Shown here one piece after another: positions 40,877-52,192 of a DNA stretch of 64,000 bases. Under the pieces are notes generated by a model. It did no database searches and was not told where the DNA came from. It was given only the letters and a program-made list of their open reading frames with translations. Numbering within the stretch: position 1 is the first letter of the stretch; each line of letters begins with the position of its first letter. The translations under genes were made by a program, and so were the position numbers. This DNA is from Thermoplasmatales archaeon (GTDB lineage Archaea > Thermoplasmatota > E2 > DHVEG-1), in the NCBI GenBank assembly GCA_020350825.1, contig CP070724.1, positions 1,401,452 to 1,465,451 of the forward strand, given 5' to 3'.

Positions 40877-42314
40877 TACGATAACAACAAGCGATTTTTT
40901 CTTTTCCTACTCGAGGAATCTCACCAAAGGGACCAGATCGAAATACCTTCAATGCACTTCGACATTTCCGTTTAACCTCACTGGCATTTTTGTCATATCC
41001 TAATGAGGTTGCTGCTGAAACACCAGCTAACTGTCCTTCTATCATAGCAGTGGATGCCTCTTCAATTCCTGATGAATCACCAGCAATATATATCCCCCTA
41101 ACATTCGTTTGCATTGACGAGTCGTGGACTGCCACATGACCCCCTGCTTCAAGGATGAATTCTGTCCTCACACCTATCTGCTCTATTAAACGTATTGATG
41201 GAGTAAGACCAACTGCGAGACAAATGGTATCACATGAAATATTTTCTTCTGTCCCAGAAATTGGTTGACAATAATCATCCACTTTTACCACTACAGCTCC
41301 TTCCACCTTTTCTTTTCCATATGCTTCCTTAATCGAGTGAGAAGTGTAGATTGGCACACCACATCTGCGAAGTTTTGCTGCATGAACATGATATCCACCA
41401 ATTTTGGGCATAGCCTCCACAACTCTATCAACCATTATACCTGCTTGAAGAAGTTGATACGATACTATCAATCCAACATTTCCCGCCCCAACCATCAAAA
41501 CGCATTTTCCTGGTTTAACACCATAAACATTCATAAGTGTCTGTACACCACCAGCACCATACACCCCTGGCAGATCATTACCAGGGAAAGCAAGCATATT
41601 CTCTAATGCACCACAGGCAACTATAATTTTATGACCATTAATTTCAAAGAGCTGGTCTCCATCAGCAAGTTTTTGAACAGCAATCAAATTATGGCGTTTC
41701 TTACCTTTATAACAGCCTATAACCGTTGTAGCCAACATCAATTGAATGCTTTCCTTATATTCGACAACCTTTTTCATGAGTTCGACTGCGAGTTCTATAC
41801 CTCTCATACCAGCTTTTTCTTCTCGAGAACCAAAAAACCTATGTGTTTGTTTAACTAACTGTCCCCCAACCATATGATTTTCATCAATTAAAAGAACCGA
41901 TGCTCCCTGCTCTGCAGCAGCAAGAGCAGCCATCAATCCAGCTGGACCACTCCCTATTATTACAATCTCGACATCAATCCTTTTTTTATCTTTATTAATA
42001 AATTGTTTATTTGGCAGTTCACCACCTTTATCTTGCTCCATAACTTTGATGTTCTCTTTCACCGGTGTTATACACGTTCTGACATTAGGTATATCGTTTA
42101 CGGTCATGAAACAAGAGGAACATTTACCGATCCCACAAAAAAACCCTCTAGGTCTTTTATATCTTAGACTATGAGAAAGCACCTTCACATCATTCGCATG
42201 TAATGCAGAGGCAATAGTATCTCCTTCTTCCCCATACATCTTTTTCTTATTAAAATAAAAAGAAATTTCTCTCTTCTTTTTAAAATCTATAATAGGATGA
42301 TTTCTTATTCTCAA
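40857..42314 (-). CDS. Dehydrogenase alpha subunit: Fer2 domain plus FAD/NAD(P) oxidoreductase
   Basis: 485 residues. An N-terminal [2Fe-2S] domain with C60, C65, C68 and C81 (GFFCGIGKCSSCFMTV) is fused to an FAD/NAD oxidoreductase: IIGSGPAGLMAALAAAEQGA binds FAD and CVLMVGAGNVGLIVSYQLLQ is the second Rossmann site; GIYIAGDSSGIEEASTAMIE is the FAD C-terminal motif. The same architecture occurs in HcnB/OoxA/SoxA-like and Thermococcus proline dehydrogenase alpha subunits. First gene of the operon; it probably passes electrons from imino-acid oxidation to a soluble carrier. Confidence 0.88.
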   Translation of the reverse strand: MRIRNHPIIDFKKKREISFYFNKKKMYGEEGDTIASALHANDVKVLSHSLRYKRPRGFFCGIGKCSSCFMTVNDIPNVRTCITPVKENIKVMEQDKGGELPNKQFINKDKKRIDVEIVIIGSGPAGLMAALAAAEQGASVLLIDENHMVGGQLVKQTHRFFGSREEKAGMRGIELAVELMKKVVEYKESIQLMLATTVIGCYKGKKRHNLIAVQKLADGDQLFEINGHKIIVACGALENMLAFPGNDLPGVYGAGGVQTLMNVYGVKPGKCVLMVGAGNVGLIVSYQLLQAGIMVDRVVEAMPKIGGYHVHAAKLRRCGVPIYTSHSIKEAYGKEKVEGAVVVKVDDYCQPISGTEENISCDTICLAVGLTPSIRLIEQIGVRTEFILEAGGHVAVHDSSMQTNVRGIYIAGDSSGIEEASTAMIEGQLAGVSAATSLGYDKNASEVKRKCRSALKVFRSGPFGEIPRVGKEKIACCYRNGGLTY

Positions 42315-42377
42315 TGCACGCCTCTTAAACCTGAAATATGAAAACCCTTTTAAAAATTCTTATCTAATGCACACACA

Positions 42378-42803
42378 TCATAAAATTTGCACATCTCTAA
42401 TTGGGTGATGTCTTCGAGCTAATTTTCGAATCATGTTGATATTTCTCCCACCCTTACCGATCAATTTTGATTTGTCTCTTGGATTAACTTCAATTTTTAC
42501 GATGCTCGCATCATCATTTCCTTCTATTTTAATGCTGTTTGCTTTGTATGGCTTACAAAGATTCTCTACAAATCTCTTTTTATCTTCATCAAATTCTACA
42601 AATTTTACGTTTTTCTTAAAAAGAGTTCGCAATTTCTCTAAATTTTTTGCTTTACTCCCAATAGCAACACCCATATCTCCCTTTTCAACTACAAAAATTA
42701 TGCGATCATCTTCTACTACACAATCCTTAATATTTGCTCCAGAATATTTGCTTGCTAGGCTTAGGTATTGTACTATTTCATTAGAAAAGGTAATTTCTGA
42801 CAT
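42378..42803 (-). CDS. nusA: NusA-like transcription factor (tandem KH domains)
   Basis: 141 residues, two KH domains: first around DMGVAIGSKAKNLEKLRTLF (about 59-78, with the GSKAKN variant of GxxG), second around DKSKLIGKGGRNINMIRKLA (about 112-131, canonical GKGG). This is the short archaeal NusA, which lacks the bacterial N-terminal and S1 regions. It lies 2 bases from rpl30e and ends the rpo operon. Confidence 0.92.
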   Translation of the reverse strand: MSEITFSNEIVQYLSLASKYSGANIKDCVVEDDRIIFVVEKGDMGVAIGSKAKNLEKLRTLFKKNVKFVEFDEDKKRFVENLCKPYKANSIKIEGNDDASIVKIEVNPRDKSKLIGKGGRNINMIRKLARRHHPIRDVQIL

Positions 42804-42805
42804 TG

Positions 42806-43108
42806 TTATTTCCTTTTTTTAACTAGCTGCATTATATTAGATTCGCCCTCATCTATCACTGCAAAAGAAGAGACTACAAAGTTTTTTCCACACGCATACC
42901 CAAGTTCTACACCATTTGAGTTATAATTGTAAACTGATACTTTTTTTTCATTTGCTAAACCAGTAATCTCTGCAGAATATGAACAATTATTTGAGATAAC
43001 AATAAGCTTTGCAGATCCATTATTTATTGCCGCCTTCGTTTGTTTTTCTCCTATCTTTACCTTTCCTTTTTTTACTACATCCTTTAAAACTTTGTTTACA
43101 TCTACCAT
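42806..43108 (-). CDS. rpl30e: Ribosomal protein L30e
   Basis: 100 residues of the L7Ae/L30e family: a helix with KQTKAAINNGSAKLIVISNN, then CSYSAEITGLANEKKVSVYN and the GVELGYACGKNFVVSSFAVI signature near the C-terminus. Located between rpoA2 and nusA, its conserved archaeal position, one base after the rpoA2 stop. Confidence 0.93.
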   Translation of the reverse strand: MVDVNKVLKDVVKKGKVKIGEKQTKAAINNGSAKLIVISNNCSYSAEITGLANEKKVSVYNYNSNGVELGYACGKNFVVSSFAVIDEGESNIMQLVKKRK

Positions 43109-44752
43109 TTACTTTCCCTTCTTCTTTTTGCTTTTACCGTGGCCCATCGCAAGCTCAACAGCACCCGTACCTAAATTAACCGGTTGTCCAACAATAATGT
43201 TTTCTGCGACACCGTTGAGTTTATCAGATTCACCTCTTTGACTGGCTAATAATAAATGATTTACTGTTATTTCAAATGCAGCTCTAGATAATACAGAACT
43301 TTTTTCACCACTTACACCATGTCTTCCGATAGCCCTCACAGTGCCATCTGCAGTCATAACATCTGCTACTATCATAATGTGTCTTAGATCCACATTCAAA
43401 CCTTGTTCTGATAGGGTATTATGCGCCTCTTGAATTATCATGTTCCTTGCCGCTTCTATCCCAAGTTCTCTAGCAACAGCATGAATGTCATTTGTCGATG
43501 TCTTATACGGATCAACACCCTCAATTTCTAAAACCTCTTTAAGATTGCTCCCCTCACTATATATTACATATCCTTCATGGGATTCCTTTCTTATAATAAC
43601 TCGTTTTATTCCGTCGATGCCTTTAATTTTTATTTTTTTAAGGTTTTCGTTAATACCCTGAAGATTTTTATAACCAGGATCATCTAATGTTATTTTTATA
43701 GCTTTTTTTTCTATGTGGGCATCTGTCTTCCTAACTGTTTTTACTCTCTCCAATATCTCCTCTAAAGTTAAACCCTTTTTATCCATGGTTTTTTTGTTTG
43801 GTTTGATATAGATTATTAAATTTATTAAATCCATTTCAATATCTGCTATGTCTGTAAGTTTTGTAATTTCAATTTTATTTGCAATTTCTTTTGCTAGATC
43901 AGAATTTACTCTATATTCATCTCTAAGGTAAATATTCATCATCGGGGTTGACGGTATAGATCTTGCATCAACAATTTCTATGAGTCTTGGTAAGCCCAGA
44001 GTAACGTTAATTTCTGCTACACCTGCGTAGTGAAAAGTCCTCATCGTCATTTGAGTTCCGGGCTCTCCAATACTTTGTGCACCCACCATACCACATGCTT
44101 CAGTTGGATCAATTAGATTTTTACCATAATCGTCCAATATTCTATCAATTATGATTTTCAATTTTGAGTTAAGTTTTTTATCCCTAGCAACTCTATCTAC
44201 AATATTATCAACTACATATCTAGGAAGAAATCTATCCTTCAAAATTTTATTTATCTCTTCTTTTATCTTTTTGTATTCTTTTGATTCCTCTTTTTCTTTT
44301 GGTGGCGGAGGGACCATTTTTACTTCTAACTTCTTAGGTTTATCCTTAGTAGATTTCAAAGTTACTTTCTTCTTTTTAGTGGCTATGCCCTTTGTTTTTT
44401 TAATCTTTACAGACTTCTTCTTCTCTTTCTTTTTTTTAATTGGTGCGGGAGCTTTTTTTCCTTCCAATTTTTTTGCTTTGAGAGTTTTATCCTTAGCAGA
44501 TTTTGGTATTTTTTTCTTTTTTTTGGAGATTTCCTTTGTTTTTTTGATCTTTGCTGTTTTCCCCATCTTCTTCTGTTTTTTGGTTGGTGAAGGAACCATT
44601 TTTTCTTTCAATTTTTTTGCTTTGACTGTTTTTTCTTTAGTAGGTTTTAACATTTCTTTTTTCTTTATATTTTTAGCAGATGTATCTTTTTTTGGTCTAG
44701 AAGGGTTTTTTATGTTTTTTTGCTTTTTATTCTTGGCTCCAGTTTTACTCAT
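43109..44752 (-). CDS. rpoA2: RNA polymerase subunit A'' with lysine-rich repeat extension
   Basis: 547 residues. Residues from about 158 are normal A'' (about 390): [20 protein letters not shown] (trigger/bridge region) and later [20 protein letters not shown]. Ahead lies an extension of about 155 residues, over 40% lysine, with three repeats: [19 protein letters not shown] (41-59), [19 protein letters not shown] (89-107) and [18 protein letters not shown] (138-155), resembling histone H1 tails. It follows rpoA1 by 2 bases and its ATG is the first in frame, so the extension appears real. The next internal Met lies too late to bypass it cleanly. Confidence 0.93.
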   Translation of the reverse strand: MSKTGAKNKKQKNIKNPSRPKKDTSAKNIKKKEMLKPTKEKTVKAKKLKEKMVPSPTKKQKKMGKTAKIKKTKEISKKKKKIPKSAKDKTLKAKKLEGKKAPAPIKKKKEKKKSVKIKKTKGIATKKKKVTLKSTKDKPKKLEVKMVPPPPKEKEESKEYKKIKEEINKILKDRFLPRYVVDNIVDRVARDKKLNSKLKIIIDRILDDYGKNLIDPTEACGMVGAQSIGEPGTQMTMRTFHYAGVAEINVTLGLPRLIEIVDARSIPSTPMMNIYLRDEYRVNSDLAKEIANKIEITKLTDIADIEMDLINLIIYIKPNKKTMDKKGLTLEEILERVKTVRKTDAHIEKKAIKITLDDPGYKNLQGINENLKKIKIKGIDGIKRVIIRKESHEGYVIYSEGSNLKEVLEIEGVDPYKTSTNDIHAVARELGIEAARNMIIQEAHNTLSEQGLNVDLRHIMIVADVMTADGTVRAIGRHGVSGEKSSVLSRAAFEITVNHLLLASQRGESDKLNGVAENIIVGQPVNLGTGAVELAMGHGKSKKKKGK

Positions 44753-44754
44753 AA

Positions 44755-47427
44755 CTATGTCCCCTCATTTATTTCGTATATGATTCTATCTATATCCACT
44801 GCTTTTCCATTTGTACTTCTTGATGGATCTACTCCATCTTCACCATAAATAAATTGTATTATATCTCCGCCAGTATGTCTCACTGTGCCGTCACTTTCTA
44901 CCTTGAGATCTTCTAAAGCATTAACCAAACGTCTTTGCATATATCCTGATCGAGATGTACGGACCGCAGTGTCTACAAGACCTTCTCTGCCACCCATTGA
45001 ATGGAAGAAATATTCGGTTGGATTAAGCCCACTTTTATAACTACTTGCAACAAAACCTTTTGCACTTGACCCTAAATCTCCCTTTTTGAAATGCGGTAAT
45101 GTTCTATGCTTATAACCCCTCGATATTCTTTCACCACGGACAGCCTGCTGTCCTACGCAACCTGACATCTGAGATAGGTTTAGCATTGAACCTCTAGCTC
45201 CGGATTTTGCCATTATGACGGCACTATTGTCCATTCCAAGATATCTGCTGGCTATTTCACCGGCCATATCTCTAGCTCTACCTGTAACTCTCATTATTTC
45301 CATTTCTAATGTTTCTTCTAAACTTCTTCCAGGAAGAGGTTCCAGCTCACTGTTCTCATATGCTACAACAAGATTCTTAATCTTATTCTGTGCTTCATCT
45401 AAACCTTCTTTAATTTGTCTTTTTGCTTCTTTTGGTATATCTTCATCATCAATACTTGTAGTAAAACCAAATTTTGTTATTGTAACTATTCCCAAGCGAG
45501 TAACATTGTCAATAAATTCTCTGCCGACATCTGTTCCATGATCTTTTATTATCCTTTCTACAATTCTTCCTTTAAATGAACCAATGCTATTTTCATCAAC
45601 CACCCCTTGTTTAAGAATGCCATTTTTTACGATGACATATGCATTATTTGGGCAATCTGGAGCCTTGCACACTTCACAGTTAAAGCAAGATTTTGCTTTA
45701 TATTCCATATTCAAATCATTTGGTAACAGAACGCTAAATATGTCTCTGCCGTAAACAAAACTTTTTCCATCTTCAACGTGTGTTTTTGGGAATTTTCCTC
45801 TATACTTAAATGCTCCTAAAATTTGTGCCGCCGTTTCTTTTGAAAATTCTTTATCTCGATATGTAAGTAAGAAGCATCCTGATATGTGATCATGTAGCCC
45901 ACCTATTATCACACCACCAAATCTAGGTGAGAGAATATTCTCTTGTACTTTCATAAGAATTTCAGCTTCAGCTTTTGCCTCAACCCCTTGTAAAAGATGA
46001 AGATTCATTTCATCTCCATCAAAATCTGCATTATATGGAGGGCATACAGAGAGATTAAACCGAAATGATCTGTATGGAACTATCTTAATTCGATGCGCCA
46101 TCATAGACATACGGTGAAGAGATGGTTGACGATTGAATAATGCAATATCCCCATTCATTAATTGTCTCTCAATTATAAAACCAACTTCTAATTTTTCAGC
46201 GACATCTTCAGCATTTCTTTCCGCTACTTTTACTCTTTGTTCTATGCCATTTCTATATCTTTTCACATAATTTACACGCGGCACATATTCTAATATATCA
46301 GATCCCTTGTCTTCACCGCTTTGTTTAATAATTTTTTTACACCATTCGAGATTATGTTTGGTGACTCTTACAGGAATTGTTAACTCCTTGGCTATCTCTT
46401 TAGGAACACCAATTTCGTTAATGCTTAAATTAGGATCCGGAGAGATCACAGTTCTTGCAGAGAAATTAACTCGCTTACCTGATAAGTTACTTCTAAATCT
46501 ACCTTCCTTCCCTTTAAGTCTTTGTGCCAAAGTTTTTAGAGGCCTACCAGAACGATGTCTGGCTGGAGGTATACCTGAAGTCTGATTGTCTAAGTATGTG
46601 GTAACGTGATATTGAAGTAGTTCCCACAGATCCTCTACTATAAGTTGCGGGGCGCCAGCATCTCTGTTCTCCTGTAATCTCTGATTTATTCGAATAACAT
46701 CTACTAGTTTATGTGTAAGATCATCTTCAGAACGTTCACCAGATTCTAGTGTGACAGAAGGTCTTACTGTGACTGGAGGTACAGGTAAAACCGTTAATAT
46801 CATCCATTCAGGTCTTGCTGATTTTATGTTAATATCTAATAATACTAAATCTTCGTCAGAGATTTTTTCCAACCAATCTCTTAACTCAGTAGGAGTTAAT
46901 TTTTTTCCATTTTCTCGAAAAGATGTAGGTTTATCGAGATCTATCTTACCTGTTATATTGTCACATCTAGGACAGGTTTCTACTTTAGTACATTCGGATA
47001 TGATGCTCTTAAAAACAAAGGAATTATCTCTTCCCTCTAACCTATTTTTTTCAATTAACTGTTTATATTCATCCAATCGTTTATCAGGTAATAGTATCCT
47101 TCCACATTTTCTGCACGTTGTCCGTAAACTATTTCTAATAGTTTTAACAAAACCAACATGAACAACAGGCATTGCAAGGTCAATATGTCCAAAGTGTCCA
47201 GGGCATTTGTCTTTCCCTACTTTCAGCCCACAAGTTTTACATCTTAATCCCGGTTCAATAACACTTAATTTTTGGTCCATGAGACCCATTGTGATGGGAA
47301 AACCATCATCGTCATAGGTATCAGCAGTAATAACTTTTGTAGCACTCATCTTTCTGAGTTCATTTGGTGAAAGCACAGCAAACTCCAAACTCCCTATCTT
47401 TTTAGTGACACTTCTTAATCTCGCCAT
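44755..47427 (-). CDS. rpoA1: RNA polymerase subunit A'
   Basis: 890 residues, the N-terminal two-thirds of the largest subunit. Zinc site [20 protein letters not shown] (about 58-77), catalytic [16 protein letters not shown] (Mg-binding triple Asp) and bridge-helix-region motifs are present. ATG preceded by AGGAGG. Tight spacing to rpoB (11 bases) and rpoA2 (2 bases) shows a polycistronic unit. Confidence 0.96.
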   Translation of the reverse strand: MARLRSVTKKIGSLEFAVLSPNELRKMSATKVITADTYDDDGFPITMGLMDQKLSVIEPGLRCKTCGLKVGKDKCPGHFGHIDLAMPVVHVGFVKTIRNSLRTTCRKCGRILLPDKRLDEYKQLIEKNRLEGRDNSFVFKSIISECTKVETCPRCDNITGKIDLDKPTSFRENGKKLTPTELRDWLEKISDEDLVLLDINIKSARPEWMILTVLPVPPVTVRPSVTLESGERSEDDLTHKLVDVIRINQRLQENRDAGAPQLIVEDLWELLQYHVTTYLDNQTSGIPPARHRSGRPLKTLAQRLKGKEGRFRSNLSGKRVNFSARTVISPDPNLSINEIGVPKEIAKELTIPVRVTKHNLEWCKKIIKQSGEDKGSDILEYVPRVNYVKRYRNGIEQRVKVAERNAEDVAEKLEVGFIIERQLMNGDIALFNRQPSLHRMSMMAHRIKIVPYRSFRFNLSVCPPYNADFDGDEMNLHLLQGVEAKAEAEILMKVQENILSPRFGGVIIGGLHDHISGCFLLTYRDKEFSKETAAQILGAFKYRGKFPKTHVEDGKSFVYGRDIFSVLLPNDLNMEYKAKSCFNCEVCKAPDCPNNAYVIVKNGILKQGVVDENSIGSFKGRIVERIIKDHGTDVGREFIDNVTRLGIVTITKFGFTTSIDDEDIPKEAKRQIKEGLDEAQNKIKNLVVAYENSELEPLPGRSLEETLEMEIMRVTGRARDMAGEIASRYLGMDNSAVIMAKSGARGSMLNLSQMSGCVGQQAVRGERISRGYKHRTLPHFKKGDLGSSAKGFVASSYKSGLNPTEYFFHSMGGREGLVDTAVRTSRSGYMQRRLVNALEDLKVESDGTVRHTGGDIIQFIYGEDGVDPSRSTNGKAVDIDRIIYEINEGT

Positions 47428-47438
47428 ACTTAAACCTC

Positions 47439-50400
47439 CTATACTAATGATTCTAATTTAATTCTAGGTACAACAACCAATGATTTTAATTCATCAATTA
47501 ACAATTTAAATGCATAACTCATTTCAACAGGGTGTATATCTGCCTTGTCGCCGCATATAGAACAATGCAACCTTCCATGCCTATCAATCATTGCTATATG
47601 GCCACAGGTATTGCATACGTATTTCATTGTAATATCCGATTCATCAAGTAATCTATCTTTTATTACCATCGATGCCCCATGAGCAATTAGACAATCTCTT
47701 TCCATCTCCCCAAATCGTAAGCCACCTTCTCTTGCTCTACCCTCAGTAGGCTGTCTTGTTAATATTTGTACAGGCCCTCTTGATCGTGCATGTATTTTAC
47801 CTGCTACCATGTGATGTAGTTTTTGATAATAAATACAGCCTATGAATATGTCACATTCCAATAATTTCCCTGTTATTCCATCATAGAAAATTTCTTTACC
47901 ATTATCTTTAAATCCATTTTTAATCAGTGCATTCCTAAGAGATTCTTCAGATTCTCCGCTAAATGCAGTTCCATTTACAGATCTACCTTCAAAGGATCCT
48001 ACTTTACCACCTATCATCTCAAGTACATGGGCTACCGTCATTCTTGATGGTATAGCATGCGGATTAATTATCAAATCTGGAGAAATTCCATCTTCAGTGA
48101 AAGGCATATCTTCTTGTGGTACGATATAACCTATGACACCCTTCTGACCATGTTTTGATGCAAATTTATCGCCATATTCAGGAATGCGCTGTTCTCTTAC
48201 CTTAATTTTAACCATTCTTGAGCCATTTACAGACTCTGAAAGCATAACTTTATCAACAACACCTCCCTCACCATGCTGAACTGTAACAGACGTTTCTCTT
48301 CTTTTTTGTGGTGTTAGAAAATCAGTAGGTTCTTCAAGAAATCTTGGTGGAGAGGTTTTTCCTATCAACACCTCACCGCCATTAACACCGCATTCAGGAG
48401 AAATGAGACCATCTTCACCAAGATTATTGTAGGCTTCTTCACTTCTTACGCCTCTACAATCCGGATTTGGAATTTCAAAATGATCCTCTTGGCCACCAGG
48501 ATATCTCTTTTCCTCAGTACGATAAGTTCTGATAAAAGAACTTCTACCAAGTCCTCTTTCAATAGATGATTTACTCAATACAAGTGCATCCTCCATATTA
48601 TAACCTTGAAACGATGCTACCGCTACAATGAAGTTCTGCCCAGCTGGTCTCTCTCTAAATTTGATATATTTAATAGGGTGAGTTTGAACTATAGGTTTTT
48701 GAGGATAATGCATCAAATGACCTCTTGTATCTGGACGTATTCTATAGTTAGCCGCCCCAAAACCAAGAGATTGCTTACCCATACCCGCACCCATTGTAAT
48801 TCTTGGAGATGAATTGTGTTCAGGATATGGAACTAAAGAAGAACCGATACCCAATATACACATAGGATCTAACTCCATATGGGTATGATTAGGTGTAATA
48901 TCACTATCTGTTAATGCTATAAGGGTGTTTTCCTCTTCTTCAGCATCCATATATTCTACAATACCTTCGGTTATTAGATCTGTCCATTTTTTCTTCCCTT
49001 CTTTAAGTTCACTTAAATATTTATTTGTTAACAGAAGTTTACCGTTTTCAACAACAAGAAGAGGTCTTCTCAATCTACCGCAGTCACAGTTTACGATAAC
49101 ATCATTTGCTTCCGTATCATAACATATATTTATTTCGTTGCTAAGTAACCCTTTTCGTCTTCTCTGCCTTAACTTTTGTACTAATTCTCCTCCATTAGAG
49201 TGCATACCAATGAGGTCACCATTTAGATAAACTCTGGAACCAGTCATATTTTTTGTAATTTCTTTGATGCCTAAATCTCTCAAAACAGTTTCTAATTCTT
49301 TTTCAGAAAATCCTTCAGATATTTCAACGGTAAGTGCAAGGTTTTTCACAAGACCACAGTTAGGCCCTTCGGGAGTTTCATTTGGACATAATCTGCCCCA
49401 TTGAGTAGAATGTAAATCTCTAGCTTCAAAGTGTGGTTGAGATCTTGTTAAAGGCGAAGTCACTCTTCTTAAATGACTAAGTACCGCTAAATTACTTGTC
49501 CTGTCTAATAGTTGAGATATACCTGCTCTACCACCAACCCAGTTACCAGTTGCAAGGGCATGATGGATTCTTTGACTTAAAACATCTGCACGTAAACACG
49601 AGCCAATCTTTATTTCCTTGCCTTTTGCATGAATCCGTTCAATCTGGTATTTTAAATCTTTACAAAGAGCTGTGAATGCAACCCGAAATAGATCTTCCAT
49701 TAAATCTCCAGCTAGCTTCAAACGTTTGTTTGCATAATGGTCTTTATCATCAGGTTCTCTCTTACCTAATGCTAACTCTAAAACGGCCATACCCATACGT
49801 GCCATGAAGATAGCCTTTGTCAATCGATCTTCTGGAGAATTTCCAAGATGAGCAAGAAGATGTCTGTCCATTATGGTTTCAACTCGTTTAATACGATATT
49901 CTTTAGCTTGACCACCAGCGAATTTTTTACCTAAGTAAGCAATAGCTTCCTCTTTTGTAGTTATGCCATATTCCCTGGCACATTCCTCAATATTTGCCAA
50001 AACGTAAGGCTCCATTTTAGGATCAACACAAATAACATCAACGATTTCCTCATCATTCTCCATGCCCAGCGATCTTAACAATATAATAAGAGGTATCTGA
50101 CCATATGTTGTAGGTAGAGATACCATGAGCATGCCGTCTTTTTTTTTCTCAACTACCGTTAAAGCTCGGTATCCTTCTCTCTGAGAAAATACTTTGGCAA
50201 CTTCGACATCGGTACCATATCTGCTAGCTTTTTCTACCAGGACTCGATTGGGTGCAAGGTCTTCAACAGTGATAAGTACTCTTTCTGTACCATTGCTAAT
50301 AAAGTATCCACCTGGATCTAAAGGGTCCTCCTGTTTTTCTCTCAGTTTTTCTGTATATTCTTCATCTGACATACTATGTTCAGCGTCTTCTTCTAAAGCT

Positions 50401-50804
50401 TTTTTTGATATGTTACATCTCTTTGATTTGACCATTATGGGTAGTTCACCAATTCTTACTGATTCAGGTTCATATTCAACTTCATCTTTAACAGGCATGA
50501 ATTCTAATTCAACATTTGCCTCATAGGTGAGATCTCTTAATCTCGCCTCCATAGGCGATAGACGTCTTTCAGTCCCATCCGCTTCCTTCACTTCTGGATA
50601 TCCTACTTTTATTTTACCGAATTTTATCTTGTATCCTTCTATTTCTGGATATATGTAACCTTTTTCCATCCCTTCTTCTTCTTGGCCAATTACAGTATTA
50701 TCAACGATTCTCTGTAATCTTTGACTTAAAAAATCCTCATACGATGCAAGCTGGTGATTTACTATACTTCTATCTCTATAAAAAGCATCAACAAATTCTT
50801 TCAT
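47439..50804 (-). CDS. rpoB: RNA polymerase subunit B (unsplit)
   Basis: About 1121 residues; one continuous B subunit, where many methanogens have B' and B''. Motifs: [20 protein letters not shown] (written [19 protein letters not shown]), [38 protein letters not shown] and a C-terminal zinc pair [19 protein letters not shown] prefer the ATG at 50804 (AGGTG 9 bases before) to the in-frame GTG at 50816. Confidence 0.96.
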   Translation of the reverse strand: MKEFVDAFYRDRSIVNHQLASYEDFLSQRLQRIVDNTVIGQEEEGMEKGYIYPEIEGYKIKFGKIKVGYPEVKEADGTERRLSPMEARLRDLTYEANVELEFMPVKDEVEYEPESVRIGELPIMVKSKRCNISKKALEEDAEHSMSDEEYTEKLREKQEDPLDPGGYFISNGTERVLITVEDLAPNRVLVEKASRYGTDVEVAKVFSQREGYRALTVVEKKKDGMLMVSLPTTYGQIPLIILLRSLGMENDEEIVDVICVDPKMEPYVLANIEECAREYGITTKEEAIAYLGKKFAGGQAKEYRIKRVETIMDRHLLAHLGNSPEDRLTKAIFMARMGMAVLELALGKREPDDKDHYANKRLKLAGDLMEDLFRVAFTALCKDLKYQIERIHAKGKEIKIGSCLRADVLSQRIHHALATGNWVGGRAGISQLLDRTSNLAVLSHLRRVTSPLTRSQPHFEARDLHSTQWGRLCPNETPEGPNCGLVKNLALTVEISEGFSEKELETVLRDLGIKEITKNMTGSRVYLNGDLIGMHSNGGELVQKLRQRRRKGLLSNEINICYDTEANDVIVNCDCGRLRRPLLVVENGKLLLTNKYLSELKEGKKKWTDLITEGIVEYMDAEEEENTLIALTDSDITPNHTHMELDPMCILGIGSSLVPYPEHNSSPRITMGAGMGKQSLGFGAANYRIRPDTRGHLMHYPQKPIVQTHPIKYIKFRERPAGQNFIVAVASFQGYNMEDALVLSKSSIERGLGRSSFIRTYRTEEKRYPGGQEDHFEIPNPDCRGVRSEEAYNNLGEDGLISPECGVNGGEVLIGKTSPPRFLEEPTDFLTPQKRRETSVTVQHGEGGVVDKVMLSESVNGSRMVKIKVREQRIPEYGDKFASKHGQKGVIGYIVPQEDMPFTEDGISPDLIINPHAIPSRMTVAHVLEMIGGKVGSFEGRSVNGTAFSGESEESLRNALIKNGFKDNGKEIFYDGITGKLLECDIFIGCIYYQKLHHMVAGKIHARSRGPVQILTRQPTEGRAREGGLRFGEMERDCLIAHGASMVIKDRLLDESDITMKYVCNTCGHIAMIDRHGRLHCSICGDKADIHPVEMSYAFKLLIDELKSLVVVPRIKLESLV

Positions 50805-50836
50805 ATTATTACACACCTATGAATATATACTTAGCA

Positions 50837-51133
50837 CTAACTTGTGAAAGTCCCCCTCTCACTATTCTCACTTTCTATAACAATTCTATAAGCTGTTGCA
50901 TATTTTGCAGTTTGACTTTTTCTTACAATTTTTATAATTTGCCCTGGCTTTGCTCCAATAGAAATTATCACAGGATCATTATCCAGAATCTTTGGTAGTT
51001 GTTCGGGATGGATGTTGTATTTCTCCAACAGTTCCTTTCTCTCCTTATCAGATAAAATTGTGTGTTCGGGAACCAGTTCGTGTCCTAATATTTCATAATG
51101 TTTTTCATGATGTTTTTTCGAGGTGACAGCGAT
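50837..51133 (-). CDS. rpoH: RNA polymerase subunit H, unusual start
   Basis: The family core is clear: HELVPEHTILSDKERKELLE and KYNIHPEQLPKILDNDPVII, with C-terminal YRIVIE. The frame is open from 51133 but has no ATG, GTG or TTG until a TTG at 51028, which would remove the conserved HELVPEH start. Just after an AGGAGG Shine-Dalgarno with an 8-base gap lies ATC (51131-51133), giving AVTSKKHHEKHYEILGHELV. An ATC start (98 residues) fits best; a sequencing or real frameshift joining the overlapping ATG at 51138 is the alternative. Confidence 0.85.
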   Translation of the reverse strand: MAVTSKKHHEKHYEILGHELVPEHTILSDKERKELLEKYNIHPEQLPKILDNDPVIISIGAKPGQIIKIVRKSQTAKYATAYRIVIESENSERGTFTS

Positions 51134-51167
51134 GGTACATTCCTCCTAATTTTTTTTGAGGAATAGG

Positions 51168-51241
51168 CGGGCCTGAAGGGATTCGAACCCTTGGCCACCT
51201 GGTTAAAAGCCAGATGCTCTACCTAGCTGAGCTACAGGCCC
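51168..51241 (-). tRNA. tRNA-Lys (UUU anticodon)
   Basis: Cloverleaf on the minus strand: acceptor GGGCCTG/CAGGCCC, D-arm GCTC...GAGC, anticodon stem TCTGG/CCAGG around CTTTTAA (anticodon TTT), T-arm AAGGG-TTCGAAT-CCCTT, discriminator G. No intron and no encoded CCA. It reads toward rpoH, 34 bases before the proposed rpoH start, with a TATATAAAAAT box upstream (complement near 51277-51287). Confidence 0.96.
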
Positions 51242-51428
51242 AATCAAGGGCCGCAGTTCCATTTCATTTAATTAATTTTTATATACTATACTCTATCTAA
51301 TATTATTGTTGGAACGGCTTACCCCTAATACCAATTCTTATATAAATATTTTTACATATGTTGTGATGAGATTTTTATAGATTTTATCACAGTTAATTTT
51401 TAATTAGTGTTTCAAATACATCAAATAA

Positions 51429-52058
51429 ATGAAAATCAATGAAGTATTTTATTCACTACAAGGGGAAGGAAATTGGACAGGATTACCAAACATATTCATA
51501 AGAGTAACAGGATGCAATTTAAGATGTTCTTACTGTGATACAAAGTATGCATATGAACATGGAAAAAAAATGAGCGTTGAAGATATTGTTGATGAGATCC
51601 AAAAGTTTCCTTGCAAACATATTTGTATAACTGGCGGAGAACCGTTATTGCAAAATAATATACTTGACTTAATAAATATTCTTTTAAAAAGAGGATATAG
51701 GATTTGTTTAGAAACAAATGGAAGCATAAGCATAGAAAAATTAGTAGGTAAAAAATCATTGATTATCTCTCTTGATATCAAATGTCCATCATCAGGTATG
51801 CATGAAAAAATGAAATTCAATAATTTATCATATCTTACCACTAATGATCAATTAAAATTTGTAATCAAAAATAGGGATGATTACGATTTTGCAAAAGCGG
51901 TTATTAAAAAATATAAACCCAAAAGTACTGTTTTTTTTCAACCTGTGTGGGGCACTAATCTGAAAGATTTATCTTCTTGGATTCTTGATGATGGTTTCAA
52001 TGTAAGATTAGGTTTACAATTACATAAGATAATTTGGGGGAATAAGAAAGGAGTTTAA
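51429..52058 (+). CDS. queE: 7-carboxy-7-deazaguanine synthase (radical SAM)
   Basis: 209 residues. Converts CPH4 to CDG in the preQ0/archaeosine pathway. The short N-terminus MKINEVFYSLQGEGNWTGLP is diagnostic of QueE, followed by radical SAM CNLRCSYCDTKYA (CxxxCxxC with an H-to-variant spacing typical of QueE) and ITGGEPLLQNN. The C-terminus GLQLHKIIWGNKKGV matches the family. In archaea the product feeds archaeosine in tRNA. Single gene with its own promoter. Confidence 0.93.
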   Translation: MKINEVFYSLQGEGNWTGLPNIFIRVTGCNLRCSYCDTKYAYEHGKKMSVEDIVDEIQKFPCKHICITGGEPLLQNNILDLINILLKRGYRICLETNGSISIEKLVGKKSLIISLDIKCPSSGMHEKMKFNNLSYLTTNDQLKFVIKNRDDYDFAKAVIKKYKPKSTVFFQPVWGTNLKDLSSWILDDGFNVRLGLQLHKIIWGNKKGV

Positions 52059-52192
52059 TTTTTTACTAGTTGATTTTTACGTATAAAATTAGACACACAC
52101 AAACTATATACAGTAAAAGCATATTCTTGGTTGAAAATTGGTAATAAAAGATAATGATGATTTGAAAGTGAACTTTAAGAGGTGATATAAAA

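Noticed and set aside
44151-44783. 210-codon plus-strand frame rich in Phe
   Set aside because: It is the antisense shadow of the lysine-rich RpoA'' extension; its composition mirrors AAA/AAG codons.
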